NCBI GenBank assembly: GCA_937927685.1
Contig: CALBSC010000038.1
Coordinates: 1 to 64,000 of the forward strand
DNA length: 64,000 bases
Reading direction: 5' to 3'
Source: an uncultured Burkholderiales bacterium
GTDB lineage: Bacteria; Pseudomonadota; Gammaproteobacteria; Burkholderiales; Burkholderiaceae_C
The notes beneath the pieces are model-generated. The model ran no database searches. It saw only the letters and a program-made list of their open reading frames with translations, and was not told the origin of the DNA. Made by a program: the position numbers and the translations under genes. Numbering within the stretch: position 1 is the stretch's first letter; every line of letters starts with the position of its first letter. Shown piece after piece: positions 35,548 to 46,588 of this stretch.

Positions 35548-36372
35548 ATGAACAAATACCGATCGCTCATGGCGTTGCTGGTGTCCCTGCTGCTCGGGCT
35601 GGGTGCCGTGGGCTTGCTCTCGCGGTGGATGCAACAGCAAGTGGCCGCAGGCAGCCTGGAGGTGGTGGTGGCCGCACAGGACATTCCCATCGGCACACGA
35701 CTGCAGGCGTCCATGCTCAAGACGGTGCGCTGGCCAGGTTCCACGCCCTTGCGGGATGCCCTCACCTCGGTGGAGGCGGCCGAGGGACGCGTGGTCAACG
35801 TGGGCATTTTCCAGGACGAACCCCTGCTGGCCATCAAGCTGGCCCCGACGGGCGAAAAAGGTGGCCTGTCCGCACAACTGGGCGACGGCCAGCGCGCCGT
35901 CACCGTCAAGGTCAATGAGGTGATCGGCGTCGCCGGGTTTGCCTTGCCCGGCAACTACGTGGACGTGATGGTCAACGCCACCGACCAGGACAACCACCCG
36001 GTCTCCAAGATTGTGCTGGAACGCATCCAGGTGCTGGCCGTGGCACAGGACGTGGCCACGCCCGAGGGCAAGCCCAAGGTGGTCAATGCGGTCACCCTGG
36101 AAGTGACGCCCGCACAAGCCGAAACCATCGACCTGGCGCGCAGCATTGGCACGCTCTCCCTGGTGCTGCGCAATCAGCGCGACCCTGCGGGCATCCACAC
36201 CACCGGCGCTCGAAAGAACGACTTGTGGCGCACTGCGCTCACCCCGAATTCGCCAAGTGGCCGACCAGACGTTCCGTCCCGCACGCCGCGCGCCCCCAAT
36301 TCAACCCCTTCGGCAACGCCTGCCCCTGCATTCGCCCCCGTGATCCGCGGTCTTGCCGTATCAGCGCAATAA
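35548..36372 (+). CDS. cpaB: Flp pilus assembly protein CpaB/RcpC
   Basis: 274 aa from ATG at 35548 (GGGAAA upstream). One N-terminal membrane segment 'LMALLVSLLLGLGAVGLLS' precedes a SAF domain ('LEVVVAAQDIPIGTRLQASML') and the CpaB C-domain ('RAVTVKVNEVIGVAGFALPGNYVDV'). A Pro/Ser/Thr-rich tail follows. It acts in the periplasm with the outer-membrane secretin encoded next. Confidence 0.9.
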   Translation: MNKYRSLMALLVSLLLGLGAVGLLSRWMQQQVAAGSLEVVVAAQDIPIGTRLQASMLKTVRWPGSTPLRDALTSVEAAEGRVVNVGIFQDEPLLAIKLAPTGEKGGLSAQLGDGQRAVTVKVNEVIGVAGFALPGNYVDVMVNATDQDNHPVSKIVLERIQVLAVAQDVATPEGKPKVVNAVTLEVTPAQAETIDLARSIGTLSLVLRNQRDPAGIHTTGARKNDLWRTALTPNSPSGRPDVPSRTPRAPNSTPSATPAPAFAPVIRGLAVSAQ

Positions 36373-36401
36373 CCCGGTTGTTTTCTCCGAGAAAGACAGA
36401 C

Positions 36402-37961
36402 ATGCCCTTGTCAACCTCCCGCACGTTCATCCTGACGCTCGCCCTGACGTGCGCCCGCGCCCTCTCCCGTCTGCGGCCCAGTGCCCGCACCCGGACATTC
36501 CCCAGAACCTCCGCAGACAGACCTCACAACACCGCATCACCGGCTCCCCATGGCCCAGCAGCCTGGGCGACCCGATCCTGGGGCCTTTCACCCACCTTGC
36601 TCCTGCCGCTGGCCCTGTTGATCAGCGATGCCGGCCATGCGCAGGACGTGCAACTCAGTGCCACCAAGGCGCCCGCACCCCTGCCCCACGCAGTCCGCGC
36701 AACGGCTTCCACACCCGACAGCGAGATCATCACCGCACCCGGCGTACAGCTCACGCTGGGCAAGTCGCAGGTGCTCGCCCTGTCCGAAACCGCCACCCGC
36801 CTCTCCATTGGCAACCCCGAGGTAGCCGATGTGCTGCTGATCAACCCGCGTGAGGTGTACCTCCTGGGCAAAAAACCGGGCACCACCAATCTGTTTGTCT
36901 GGACGGCCCACGGCAAGACCACCCTTCGCGACGTCGAGGTGCAGGTGGATGTGGAGAACCTGCACCAGCGCCTGCGCCATCTGGTGCCCGATGCCGAGGC
37001 GGTGCAGGTCCAGGCCCTGGCCGACCATGTGGTGCTGAGCGGTCAGGTCGGCGACGCCTTGAAAGCCCAGCGGCTGGTGCAACTGAGCGAGGCCTTCAAC
37101 GGGGGCCGCAAGGTGGTCAACCTGCTGCGCGTGATGGGGGGGCAGCAAGTGATGCTTGAAGTCAAGGTGGCCGAGGTCTCCAAGACCCTGCTCGAGCAGT
37201 TGGGCGTGAACATGGACGTGACGCGCACAGCGGGTGGCACGTCGATTCAGTTGCTGTCTCAATTGCTGTTACCGGGATCGAGTTCGCTGAACTTCACACG
37301 ACCGGACGGACGCACCAACGTCACCGTCACCGCCGACATGAAACGCGGTCTGGTCAAGGTACTGGCCGAACCCACCATCACCGCCATCAGCGGCCAGGAG
37401 GGTTCGTTTCTGGCAGGCGGCAAGATTTTCATTCCGGTGCCACAAAGCAGCACCTCGGGCGGCACGGTGATCACGCTGGAAGAAAAGGAGTTCGGTGTCG
37501 GCTTGCGGTTTTTCCCCACCGTGCTGGAGGACGGCGTGATCAACCTGCGCGTCACCCCGGAAGTGTCGGAACTCTCCCAGGTGGGCACCACGATCACCGG
37601 CCTCACCGGGCAAACCAGTCTGCTGCCCTCCATCACCACGCGACGTGCGTCCACCACGGTGCAGTTGCGCGACGGCGAAAGCTTTGCCATCGGGGGACTG
37701 ATCAAGAGCAATGTCTCGCAAACCGTGAAATCCGTGCCCCTGCTGGGCGATATCCCCATCCTCGGCCCCCTGTTCCGAAGCACCGCCTTCCAAACCGAGA
37801 AATCCGAATTGCTGTTCGTGGTCACGCCACGCTTGGCCAAACCCATGAACACCGTGCAAGCCCTGCCTACCGACGCCTACAAACCCCCTTCGCGCATCGA
37901 GCGCGTGATGGAGGGCCGTCTGGAATCCCGCGACACCCCCACACCGGGAGAATCCCAATGA
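36402..37961 (+). CDS. cpaC: Flp pilus secretin CpaC/RcpA
   Basis: 519 aa from ATG at 36402. A long leader ends in a hydrophobic signal 'LLLPLALLISDAGHAQDVQL'. Then come a pilus N-domain ('ITAPGVQLTLGKSQVLAL'), a BON-type fold, and a secretin domain with 'MLEVKVAEVSKTLLEQLGVN' and 'VPLLGDIPILGPLF'. It forms the outer-membrane pore for Flp pili. The signal sits about 70 residues in, so the true start may be further downstream. Its stop overlaps the lipoprotein start. Confidence 0.9.
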   Translation: MPLSTSRTFILTLALTCARALSRLRPSARTRTFPRTSADRPHNTASPAPHGPAAWATRSWGLSPTLLLPLALLISDAGHAQDVQLSATKAPAPLPHAVRATASTPDSEIITAPGVQLTLGKSQVLALSETATRLSIGNPEVADVLLINPREVYLLGKKPGTTNLFVWTAHGKTTLRDVEVQVDVENLHQRLRHLVPDAEAVQVQALADHVVLSGQVGDALKAQRLVQLSEAFNGGRKVVNLLRVMGGQQVMLEVKVAEVSKTLLEQLGVNMDVTRTAGGTSIQLLSQLLLPGSSSLNFTRPDGRTNVTVTADMKRGLVKVLAEPTITAISGQEGSFLAGGKIFIPVPQSSTSGGTVITLEEKEFGVGLRFFPTVLEDGVINLRVTPEVSELSQVGTTITGLTGQTSLLPSITTRRASTTVQLRDGESFAIGGLIKSNVSQTVKSVPLLGDIPILGPLFRSTAFQTEKSELLFVVTPRLAKPMNTVQALPTDAYKPPSRIERVMEGRLESRDTPTPGESQ

Positions 37962-38284
37962 CTGCTGCACACCACCTGCCCCGCTCGCGCTTCATCCTGC
38001 TGACCCGCCTGGCCCTGTGCACGGGCGTGAGCCTGGTGCTGGGCTGCGCCGAGCAACCCACCGCCGTCGACCGGGACTTTGGCAAATCCGTTCAACGCGC
38101 GCAGGACGCGCAAGCCATGTACCCCCGCGACGTCCCTCCAGCCTACCCGCCCCTGGTCTCCGACGCCGTGAGCGGCAAAGCCGCCATCGAGCGGTATTAC
38201 AAGAGTTATGAGTCCCCTCCGCCACCGGGCAATGTGCTCAACATTGGCGTGGGCACCCCCCTCATGGCACCGGCTGCCAAGTGA
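37958..38284 (+). CDS. Small Tad-locus lipoprotein
   Basis: 108 aa. A signal with lipobox LVLGC (Cys about residue 29) predicts an outer-membrane lipoprotein, then a Pro-rich segment and 'NVLNIGVGTPLMAPAAK' at the end. No family is recognised. It sits between the secretin and tadZ genes with ATGA overlap upstream, and is a candidate pilotin-like or RcpB-like partner of the secretin (inference). Confidence 0.8.
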   Translation: MTAAHHLPRSRFILLTRLALCTGVSLVLGCAEQPTAVDRDFGKSVQRAQDAQAMYPRDVPPAYPPLVSDAVSGKAAIERYYKSYESPPPPGNVLNIGVGTPLMAPAAK

Positions 38285-38292
38285 GAGGCCCC

Positions 38293-39492
38293 ATGCGAAT
38301 GGAATTGCTGGCCTCCACACAGGCCCGATGTGACGAATTGGTGTCGATGATCGGCCCGCTGGAGGGCATGACGCTGAGCACCCAGGTGCGCGAACACCAC
38401 CCGGACAGCTTGCGCGAGGTGCGGGCGGAGTCCCTGGACATCCTGATTCTGGACAGCCCCGTGCCGTCCACTGCGCCAGAGCGGGACCGGGACCTCGCCT
38501 GGCTGGGTCAATGTGTCACCCGCCACCCGCTGCTGGGGGTGCTGTGGCTGACGCCTGAGATGGATCCGGCCTTCTTGCTGCAAGCCATGCGCAGCGGGGT
38601 ACGCGAGGTGCTGCCCCTGCATCCCGACCCGGCCGAGTTCGGCCAGGCCTTGAATCGACTGCGCCGACACGCCCAATCCTTCGCCCCATCGGGCCGGGAG
38701 GACCCTGCCGAGACCTCTCGCCCTGGGCGGATGGTGGCCTTTGTGCCGACCAAGGGGGGCAGTGGCGCCACCTTCATGGTCACCAACATTGCCCACCTGC
38801 TCGCCCAGGAGATGGCGTGCGATACCGTGCTGATCGATCTGGATTTGCACGGTGCCGATGCCTCGTATTACCTGTCCAGTGACGAGCACCGCAACAGCCT
38901 GCTTGACCTGACCCGCCACACCGACCGGCTCGATGCCCATTTGCTGCACAGCAGCCTGCATTCGGTCATCCCCCATCTGTATCTGTTGGCGGCCCCGAAT
39001 GTCAATGAACTGACCTCCCCGCTGACGGCCCCTCAACTCGAGCAGGTCCTGCAACTGGCGCGTCGGCAATATGGGATGGTGCTGCTGGACATGCCCGACA
39101 CCCTGGATGCGGTCACCGTGAAGGCCCTGGATCTGGCGGATGAGGTGGTGCTGGTCATGGGCAATACCGTGGCCCATGTCCGCAACGCCAAGCGCTGGCT
39201 GGTGATGCTGCGTTCGCTGGGGTATGCCGACGCCAAATTACGGGTGGTCCTCAACAAGACGCATGCCGGCAGCGAGGTGGACACCGCGCTGATTGAAGGC
39301 GCTCTGGGGATTGCCGTGTCCCACATCCTGCCCCACGACCCGGCACCGGCCTTGCAGGCCATCAACCAGGGGCTGCCCCTGATGAGCCTCAACGGCCACG
39401 GCCCACTGGTGCAGGCACTGCGCGAGTTCATCGCGCAAGCCTGGCATTTGAGTGCCCCCAAGCGCAAGGGCTGGCTGGAACGCTGGTTCTGA
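38293..39492 (+). CDS. TadZ/CpaE pilus localisation ATPase
   Basis: 399 aa from ATG at 38293 (GAGAGG upstream; a GTG at 38281 is also in frame). An N-terminal receiver-like domain precedes a MinD/ParA-like ATPase with deviant Walker A KGGSGATF, as usual in CpaE/TadZ, and 'VLIDLDLHGADASYYL' as Walker A'. It directs the Tad machine to its cell site. Confidence 0.88.
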   Translation: MRMELLASTQARCDELVSMIGPLEGMTLSTQVREHHPDSLREVRAESLDILILDSPVPSTAPERDRDLAWLGQCVTRHPLLGVLWLTPEMDPAFLLQAMRSGVREVLPLHPDPAEFGQALNRLRRHAQSFAPSGREDPAETSRPGRMVAFVPTKGGSGATFMVTNIAHLLAQEMACDTVLIDLDLHGADASYYLSSDEHRNSLLDLTRHTDRLDAHLLHSSLHSVIPHLYLLAAPNVNELTSPLTAPQLEQVLQLARRQYGMVLLDMPDTLDAVTVKALDLADEVVLVMGNTVAHVRNAKRWLVMLRSLGYADAKLRVVLNKTHAGSEVDTALIEGALGIAVSHILPHDPAPALQAINQGLPLMSLNGHGPLVQALREFIAQAWHLSAPKRKGWLERWF

Positions 39493-39527
39493 ATCGAGCA
39501 ACTGACTGATCTAGAAAGTCTGAGACT

Positions 39528-40897
<1,370 letters not shown>

Positions 40898-40901
<4 letters not shown>

Positions 40902-41875
40902 TGGACTTGATGGGATGGAGCCTGTTTCTCCTGGCGGCCGTCAGCGCGTCAGGGATTGTGTATTCGGTGTGGTGGCTGGGCGCTGACCTGCTGCACCCCA
41001 AAGGGCGCGACGTGGCGCAACGCCTCGCAGATTTGCAAGCCGCCCCCCTGCCAACGGTGGACTGGCAGTTGCTCAAACACCGGCCGCTGAGCCGGGTGGC
41101 CTGGTTGAATGAGTTTTTGCGGGATTGGCCGCCGGCGGGTCAACTTGACCGGTTGCTGCAGCAGACCGGTTGGCGCCTCGGTGTGGAGCACGTGCTGGCC
41201 GGCATGCTGACCTCGGGGCTGATCATCTTGCTGCTGGTGCTGCTCCCGGGCTTGCCCTGGACCTGGGCGCCCGCGTTGACCCTGACCTGCTGGCTGATGG
41301 GCTGGGTCGTGCTTCGGTGGCGCGTCAAACGGCGTCAGCGTGCCATCGAGGCGCAGTTGCCGGATGCGTTGGACCTGATTGCACGGGCCATGCAGGCCGG
41401 GCATGCACTCAGCAGCGCCATCCTGATGGCGGCCAACGAGGGTCCACAGCCCCTGGCCGACCGATGGCGCAGCATCTTTGACGAAATCAATTTCGGCATC
41501 CCCACACGCCTGGCCATCGAAGATTTTTCCGAGCAGGTAGACAGCGAGTACGTGCGGCTGTTTGTGGTGTCGACGATGATTCAGATGGAAACCGGCGGCA
41601 ACATGGCGGAGATTTTGCACAACACCGCGAACCTGATCCGGGAGCGCCAGCAACTGCAGGCCTCGGTCAAGGTGCTGTCGGCCGAGGGCCGCGTGTCCGC
41701 CGTGATTCTGTCTACCCTGCCATTTGCACTGGGCGCGTTGCTCACCCTGATCAACCCGGGTTTTGTGGCCGTGTTGTGGACCGACCCGCTGGGGCTGAAG
41801 TTGCTGCTGATCGCCATGTCGCTGATGCTCCTGGGCGTGGTCTGGATGTGGCGCATGATCGACATTGCGGTGTGA
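40898..41875 (+). CDS. tadB: TadB pilus platform protein
   Basis: 325 aa with a T2SSF domain ('LPDALDLIARAMQAGHALSSAI', 'IQMETGGNMAEILHNTANLIRER') and hydrophobic segments at both sides. It is one half of the inner-membrane platform on which TadA acts. It is coupled to tadA by ATGA and followed by tadC after 18 bp. Confidence 0.92.
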
Positions 41876-41893
41876 CGCCGCCAGGAAAACGCC

Positions 41894-42889
41894 ATGCCTA
41901 TCCATCTGTTGACCGGGTTGTTGTTTGTGGTGATCGTGCTGGCCAGCTACGCGTTCCTGATGACGTGGTGGCCACAGCGCGCCCACCGGCGTCTGCGTGA
42001 CTTGTTCCAACCGACACCGTCGCGCGGGCCACCCCGACCACAGCCCCCTGTCACCTCGTCCTGGGTGCGCTGGACTCGCCGACTCACCGAGGTCCTGATG
42101 CGACTGAGCCCCTGGCTTGTGCGTGAGCCCCAGGCGTCTGGCGCCGACCCTGCCGGCAACCCATCCACCACGGCCCAGGCGTTGAGGTTGCAACTGCTCA
42201 ATGCCGGCATTGCTTCGCCCCAGGCGGTGGTGGTGGTGCAGGTCATACAAGTGCTGTTGGCATTGCTGCTGCCGTTGTGCGGCCTGCTGCTGTGGTGGTG
42301 GCACCCGCCCAACCTGCAACGGGCCAGCATGCTGATCGTGCTGGTACTGGCGGGCATGGTCGGTTATTACCTGCCGGTGGCGGTGCTGCACCGGCGCATC
42401 CGCCAGCGTCAGGCGGTCTTGTTCCGGGGCTTTCCAGACGCGCTGGATTTGATGCGCATGTGTATCCAGGCCGGGCTGGGGTTGGATGCAACGCTGGAGC
42501 GGGTGGGACGGGAAATCCGCCTGTCCTGTCCGCCCCTCTCCCAGGAGCTGGCCATGACCGGCTACGAATTGCGCGCGGGGGCGTCACGGGCACAGGCTTT
42601 GCGCCATCTGGCCGAACGCGTGGGCCTCGTGGATGTGGAGGCCTGGGTCAACACGCTGATCCAGTCCGACCGCTTTGGCACCAGCATTTCGGAATCGCTG
42701 CAGGTGTATGCGCTGGCCTTGCGCAACAAACGCAAGCTGGCGGCACAGGAAGCCGCCGCCAAGCTGCCGATCAAACTGCTGATACCGCTGGTGTTTTGTC
42801 TGTTTCCGGGATTGCTGACGGTGCTGCTGGGGCCCGCCGTGATCAACATCATGACGCACCTCATGCCGGTGCTGTCAGGCGCACACTGA
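41894..42889 (+). CDS. tadC: TadC pilus platform protein
   Basis: 331 aa with the T2SSF pattern ('FPDALDLMRMCIQAGLGLDATL', 'LIQSDRFGTSISESLQVYALALR') and 'KLPIKLLIPLVFCLFPGLLTVLLGPAV' at the C-terminus. It is the second inner-membrane platform protein and the last tad gene. TadD, TadF and TadG are not found after it. Confidence 0.92.
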   Translation: MPIHLLTGLLFVVIVLASYAFLMTWWPQRAHRRLRDLFQPTPSRGPPRPQPPVTSSWVRWTRRLTEVLMRLSPWLVREPQASGADPAGNPSTTAQALRLQLLNAGIASPQAVVVVQVIQVLLALLLPLCGLLLWWWHPPNLQRASMLIVLVLAGMVGYYLPVAVLHRRIRQRQAVLFRGFPDALDLMRMCIQAGLGLDATLERVGREIRLSCPPLSQELAMTGYELRAGASRAQALRHLAERVGLVDVEAWVNTLIQSDRFGTSISESLQVYALALRNKRKLAAQEAAAKLPIKLLIPLVFCLFPGLLTVLLGPAVINIMTHLMPVLSGAH

Positions 42890-42952
42890 CTCGGCCGTCA
42901 GACGCCGGGCCTGTCCGGACGGTCAGCGGCAACGCCCTGAGGCGCTGCCCGC

Positions 42953-43219
42953 TCAGGAGCGGCGCATCGGGGGGCGCGAAGACGGCGCGCCCGTGCGGGG
43001 TTCGAGGTGGCGGAAGGTGATGCGGCCCTTGGTGAGGTCGTAGGGGGACATCTCCAGGGTGACCTTGTCGCCCGCCAGAATACGGATACTGTGCTTGCGC
43101 ATCTTGCCGCCCGAATAGGCCGTGACAGTATGACCGTTTTGAAGGGTGACCCGATAGCGGGTATCTGGGAGGACCTCGTCCACCACACCCTGCATTTCGA
43201 TCAAATCTTCTTTAGGCAT
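42953..43219 (-). CDS. infA: Translation initiation factor IF-1
   Basis: 88 aa S1-fold protein. 'MPKEDLIEMQGVVDEVLPDTRYRVTLQNGH' and 'AYSGGKMRKHSIRILAGDKVTLEMSPYDLTKGRITFR' match IF-1, with an extra 15-residue Arg/Pro-rich tail, a known trait of the longer betaproteobacterial second copies. It binds the ribosomal A site during initiation. It converges with tadC. Confidence 0.95.
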   Translation of the reverse strand: MPKEDLIEMQGVVDEVLPDTRYRVTLQNGHTVTAYSGGKMRKHSIRILAGDKVTLEMSPYDLTKGRITFRHLEPRTGAPSSRPPMRRS

Positions 43220-43367
43220 TCAATCTTCCTTTCATCCCACGATTTTAACCGAACCGATCCCAGCGGGGCCCGGGGGCTACCGGGCGGGGGGGCACGGACA
43301 GGGCTCGCGGAGAGGGCTCGCGGTCGGGACGATCGGACGAGGCGGTGGCAGGCACGGTTCGGCGGGG

Positions 43368-44519
43368 TCAGTTCAAGGTGTCGTACTGCCGGATCACCTC
43401 TCGGTTGACCTCGATGCCAAGACCCGGGCGGTCCGGAATATCCACCCACCCGTCGTGCATGGACAGCGGATGCTTGACCAGCAATTGGCGGAACGGATGC
43501 GACGAGCGGTCGTACTCCAGCACCGGCTGGCTGGCAAACAGCGAGTGGTGCGCCACCGGCACCGCCGCGATGACGTGCAGCGAGGCAGCCTGGGCAATGG
43601 CCGACCCCCAGACATGCGGATTGACCCGCACACCCATGGACTGCGCCAACGCGATGATGTGGCGCGCCGCCGTGATCCCGCCACAGGAGCCCATGTCGGG
43701 CTGGGCGATATCGAGCGCCCCGGCTGCCAGCAACTGCTGAAACCCGAACAGGGTGTGCTCGTTCTCGCCGCCGGCAATCGGCATGGTCAGGTGCTGACGC
43801 ATCTCCACATAGCCCCCGATGTCCTCGGGCACCACCGGCTCCTCGTACCACAGCAAATCAAACTCGGCCAGCGCACGGCCCAGACGCAGCGCTTCGGCGC
43901 GTCCATAGGCGTGGTTGGTGTCGATCATCAGGCGGATGGGCTTGCCCTGAATCGCTTTGCCGATGGCGTGCATGCAGGCAATGTCGTCATCGACACCAAA
44001 ACCGAGTTTGACTTTCATGAGGGAGAAGCCGGCCTCGTGATGACGCAAGGCCTCCTCGGCCAGGCGCGCGGCCTCGCCTTGTCCCTGAATCCGATAAAAA
44101 CCGGTGGCATAGGGTTGCACCCGGTCTCGGAAACGTCCCCCCAACAGCTTCCAGACCGGCACCCCACGGGCCTGGCCGGCGATGTCCCACAGGGCCATGT
44201 CCACCGCGCTGATGCCCGCCACCACAGAGCCCTTGCGGCCATAGTCACGGGTGCGGTGGTAGCAGGTGTGCCACAGCACCTCGGTGTCCAGCGGATCGGC
44301 GCCCACCAGCAGCGGTTTGAGGGCGTGCTGGATGACAGCAGCGGCGATCTCCGGCGGCTCCAGGCCCTGGGCGAACGCTTCACCCCAGCCGGACAGCCCT
44401 TCATCGGTGATGATTTCCACCAGCGTGGCACTGCGCTGGTGCACCCACCCTTGCGAAAACGCGAAGGGCTCGGTCAGCGGGCTCTTGAGCACATGCAGCT
44501 TGAGGTCAACGATTTTCAT
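43368..44519 (-). CDS. Mandelate racemase/muconate-lactonizing (enolase) superfamily enzyme
   Basis: 383 aa. The barrel carries KVKLG (catalytic lysine), metal ligands in IDTNHAYG, WYEEPVVPED and GGENEH, and a His in NPHVWG, the pattern of the mandelate racemase subgroup, which includes sugar-acid dehydratases. The substrate is unknown. It is followed on the same strand by nothing until infA, and preceded by an enoyl-CoA hydratase 31 bp upstream, so the two may form an operon. Confidence 0.87.
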   Translation of the reverse strand: MKIVDLKLHVLKSPLTEPFAFSQGWVHQRSATLVEIITDEGLSGWGEAFAQGLEPPEIAAAVIQHALKPLLVGADPLDTEVLWHTCYHRTRDYGRKGSVVAGISAVDMALWDIAGQARGVPVWKLLGGRFRDRVQPYATGFYRIQGQGEAARLAEEALRHHEAGFSLMKVKLGFGVDDDIACMHAIGKAIQGKPIRLMIDTNHAYGRAEALRLGRALAEFDLLWYEEPVVPEDIGGYVEMRQHLTMPIAGGENEHTLFGFQQLLAAGALDIAQPDMGSCGGITAARHIIALAQSMGVRVNPHVWGSAIAQAASLHVIAAVPVAHHSLFASQPVLEYDRSSHPFRQLLVKHPLSMHDGWVDIPDRPGLGIEVNREVIRQYDTLN

Positions 44520-44550
44520 GGCGGGCTCCGGTCAGTGGTGCAGCGGGCGG

Positions 44551-45306
44551 TCAGCGTCCCGTGAAGCGGGGGGGGCGTTTTTCTTTCCAGGCCAGTCCGC
44601 CCTCTTTCAGGTCGTCGGAGGCCAGCGTTTGCAGCACACTGGCGCGCACAGCCTGTGCATCGACCGTGCCGCGAGCAATCCGGTTGAGGTGGTGTTTCAT
44701 GCCCAGGAGCGCCAACGGTGCCATGCTGGCGAGCTGCCCGCACAACGCCTCGGACCGGGCCTGCAAGTCCTCGGGTGCCACCAGGTGGGTCAGGAATCCG
44801 CAGTCCATCATTTGCCGGGCGTCGAGCTTCTCCGCGGTCAGGAAGAGACGCTTGGCCATGTCCACCCCCAGCCGAGACACATAGCGCTCCAGGCCGCTCA
44901 GGTAGTAATGCAGGCCCAGACGCGCGGCCGGCATGAACATCTCGATGGTGTGCGACCCCATGCGGAAGTCGCACGCCAGCACCATGTCGGTGGCACCACC
45001 ATACACGCCCCCCTGCACCACAGCCAGCGTCACCGCGCGGCAGTTTTCAATGGCATCGACCATGTCGCCAAAGCCCTGTCCCTCGGTTTGACTGCCACTG
45101 ACCTGGGTGATGTCGTAGCCGGCACAAAAATGCTTGCCGGTGCTGCGCAGCACCAGCAGCAGCACCGACTCGGTCCGGTTCACGGTGTCAACATGTTGCC
45201 TCAACACAGCCAGGTCTTCCGGTGTGATCTTGTTGGCCGACGCCGGGCGTTGCAGGCAGAGCGTGGCGACAGGGCCGTGAATCTCGAGCGTGGGCGCGTG
45301 TTGCAT
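44551..45306 (-). CDS. Enoyl-CoA hydratase/isomerase family protein
   Basis: 251 aa from ATG at 45306 (a TTG start at 45339 is possible). Crotonase features are 'GKHFCAGYDITQVSG' for the first oxyanion region and 'QGGVYGGATDMVLACDFRMG' for the second. The C-terminus ends 'WKEKRPPRFTGR', typical of the family. The acyl-CoA substrate is unknown. It leads the short operon with the enolase-superfamily gene. Confidence 0.88.
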   Translation of the reverse strand: MQHAPTLEIHGPVATLCLQRPASANKITPEDLAVLRQHVDTVNRTESVLLLVLRSTGKHFCAGYDITQVSGSQTEGQGFGDMVDAIENCRAVTLAVVQGGVYGGATDMVLACDFRMGSHTIEMFMPAARLGLHYYLSGLERYVSRLGVDMAKRLFLTAEKLDARQMMDCGFLTHLVAPEDLQARSEALCGQLASMAPLALLGMKHHLNRIARGTVDAQAVRASVLQTLASDDLKEGGLAWKEKRPPRFTGR

Positions 45307-45437
45307 GAGCGGTGTGGTCGGGTGTGCGGGAAAAGCCAAGGCTCATCTTACAAGGGCTCGCGTTTCCCCCGATGTCACGGCAGCGGCCAGCGCTAAACTT
45401 GCCCTCAACATCACTCGACCCGTTCACAGGAGACCCC

Positions 45438-46427
45438 ATGCGCATCAACCGCCGTCGATTCGTTCAAGCCACCTCCGCCGCTGGCCTGCTGGCCTCGATC
45501 GGCAATGCCGCCCTGGCGCAAGTGGCCATGGAAAACCTGAAGGTGGTCACCGGTTTTCCCCCGGGCGGCACCTCCGACAACCTGTGCCGTCGCATCGCCA
45601 CCCGGCTCACCGGGTCGTTCGCCACCAATGCCGTGGTGGAAAACAAGACCGGCGCGGGCGGTCAAATCGCCATCCAGTTCGTGAAGACCCAGCCCGCCGA
45701 CGGGTCGGTGCTGCTGCAGTCACCCACCTCGATGTTCTCCATTTACCCGCACATCTTCAGCAAACTGCCCTACGACCCCGTGACCGATGTCACGCCGGTC
45801 TCGCTGGGCTGTGTGTTTGATTTCGGCTTTGCCGTCGGCCCCCTGGTGCCCGCCAGCGTGAAGAACATCAACGATTTCGTGGCCTGGGCCAAGGCCAACC
45901 CCGGCCAGGCCAACTTCGGCTCGCCGGCCGCCGGATCCACCCCGCACTTCGTGGGCGCCTTGCTGGGCTTGAAGGCCAGCATCGACCTCAAGCACGCGGC
46001 ATACCGCGGGACGCAACCGGCCTTGCAGGACATGATGGGGGGGCAGATCGCCGCCGTCAGCGGCCCGATCGGCGACATCACCCAACACCTCACCACCGGC
46101 AAGGTGCGCGTGCTCGCCACCTCGGGCGCCAAGCGCAACCGCTTCATGCCCGACGCGCCCACGTTCGCCGAGCAGGGCTTTCGCGACCTCACCCACAGCG
46201 AGTGGTTTGCCTTCTTCCTGCCGCCCAAGGCGTCGGCGGACACCGTCACCAAGGTGAACGCGGCCCTGAAGACGGCCCTGGCTTCCAAGGAGGTGATTGA
46301 CGGCCTGGCCACCTTTGGCCTGGAATCTCTCTCCAGCACCCCCGCCGAACTGGCCGACCTGTTGAAGAAAGACACGGCCAAATGGGCGCCCATCGTCAAG
46401 TCGATCGGCTTCACCGCGGATACCTGA
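45438..46427 (+). CDS. Bug/TctC-family tripartite tricarboxylate substrate-binding protein
   Basis: 329 aa from ATG at 45438 with AGGAGA upstream. The Tat-like signal has RRRFVQ and ends near 'ALAQVAMENLKVV'. The body shows Bug features ('GFPPGGTSDNLCRRIA', 'VVENKTGAGGQIAIQFVK', 'PHFVGALLGLKA'). It binds a small acid in the periplasm. No TctA/TctB membrane genes are adjacent, as is common for Bug proteins. Confidence 0.9.
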   Translation: MRINRRRFVQATSAAGLLASIGNAALAQVAMENLKVVTGFPPGGTSDNLCRRIATRLTGSFATNAVVENKTGAGGQIAIQFVKTQPADGSVLLQSPTSMFSIYPHIFSKLPYDPVTDVTPVSLGCVFDFGFAVGPLVPASVKNINDFVAWAKANPGQANFGSPAAGSTPHFVGALLGLKASIDLKHAAYRGTQPALQDMMGGQIAAVSGPIGDITQHLTTGKVRVLATSGAKRNRFMPDAPTFAEQGFRDLTHSEWFAFFLPPKASADTVTKVNAALKTALASKEVIDGLATFGLESLSSTPAELADLLKKDTAKWAPIVKSIGFTADT

Positions 46428-46454
46428 TCGCCTGCATCCCGCCAATGCGCGTGC

Positions 46455-46479
46455 ACCTCAGCCTTGACGCGGCTGAGGT
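46455..46479 (+). terminator. Terminator-like hairpin after the Bug gene
   Basis: ACCTCAGCC and GGCTGAGGT form a perfect 9-bp stem with a 7-base loop, 28 bp past the stop codon. No T-run follows, so termination strength is uncertain. Confidence 0.5.
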
Positions 46480-46588
46480 AGCTCAGGCGTTTGTCCCGTC
46501 AAGGACAGTGTGGGCGTAAACCCTAGCGACGAAGCACGCGAGGTGATGTCCCAATGGGGGCGGACCGATACATCTGCCGGAGAGACCT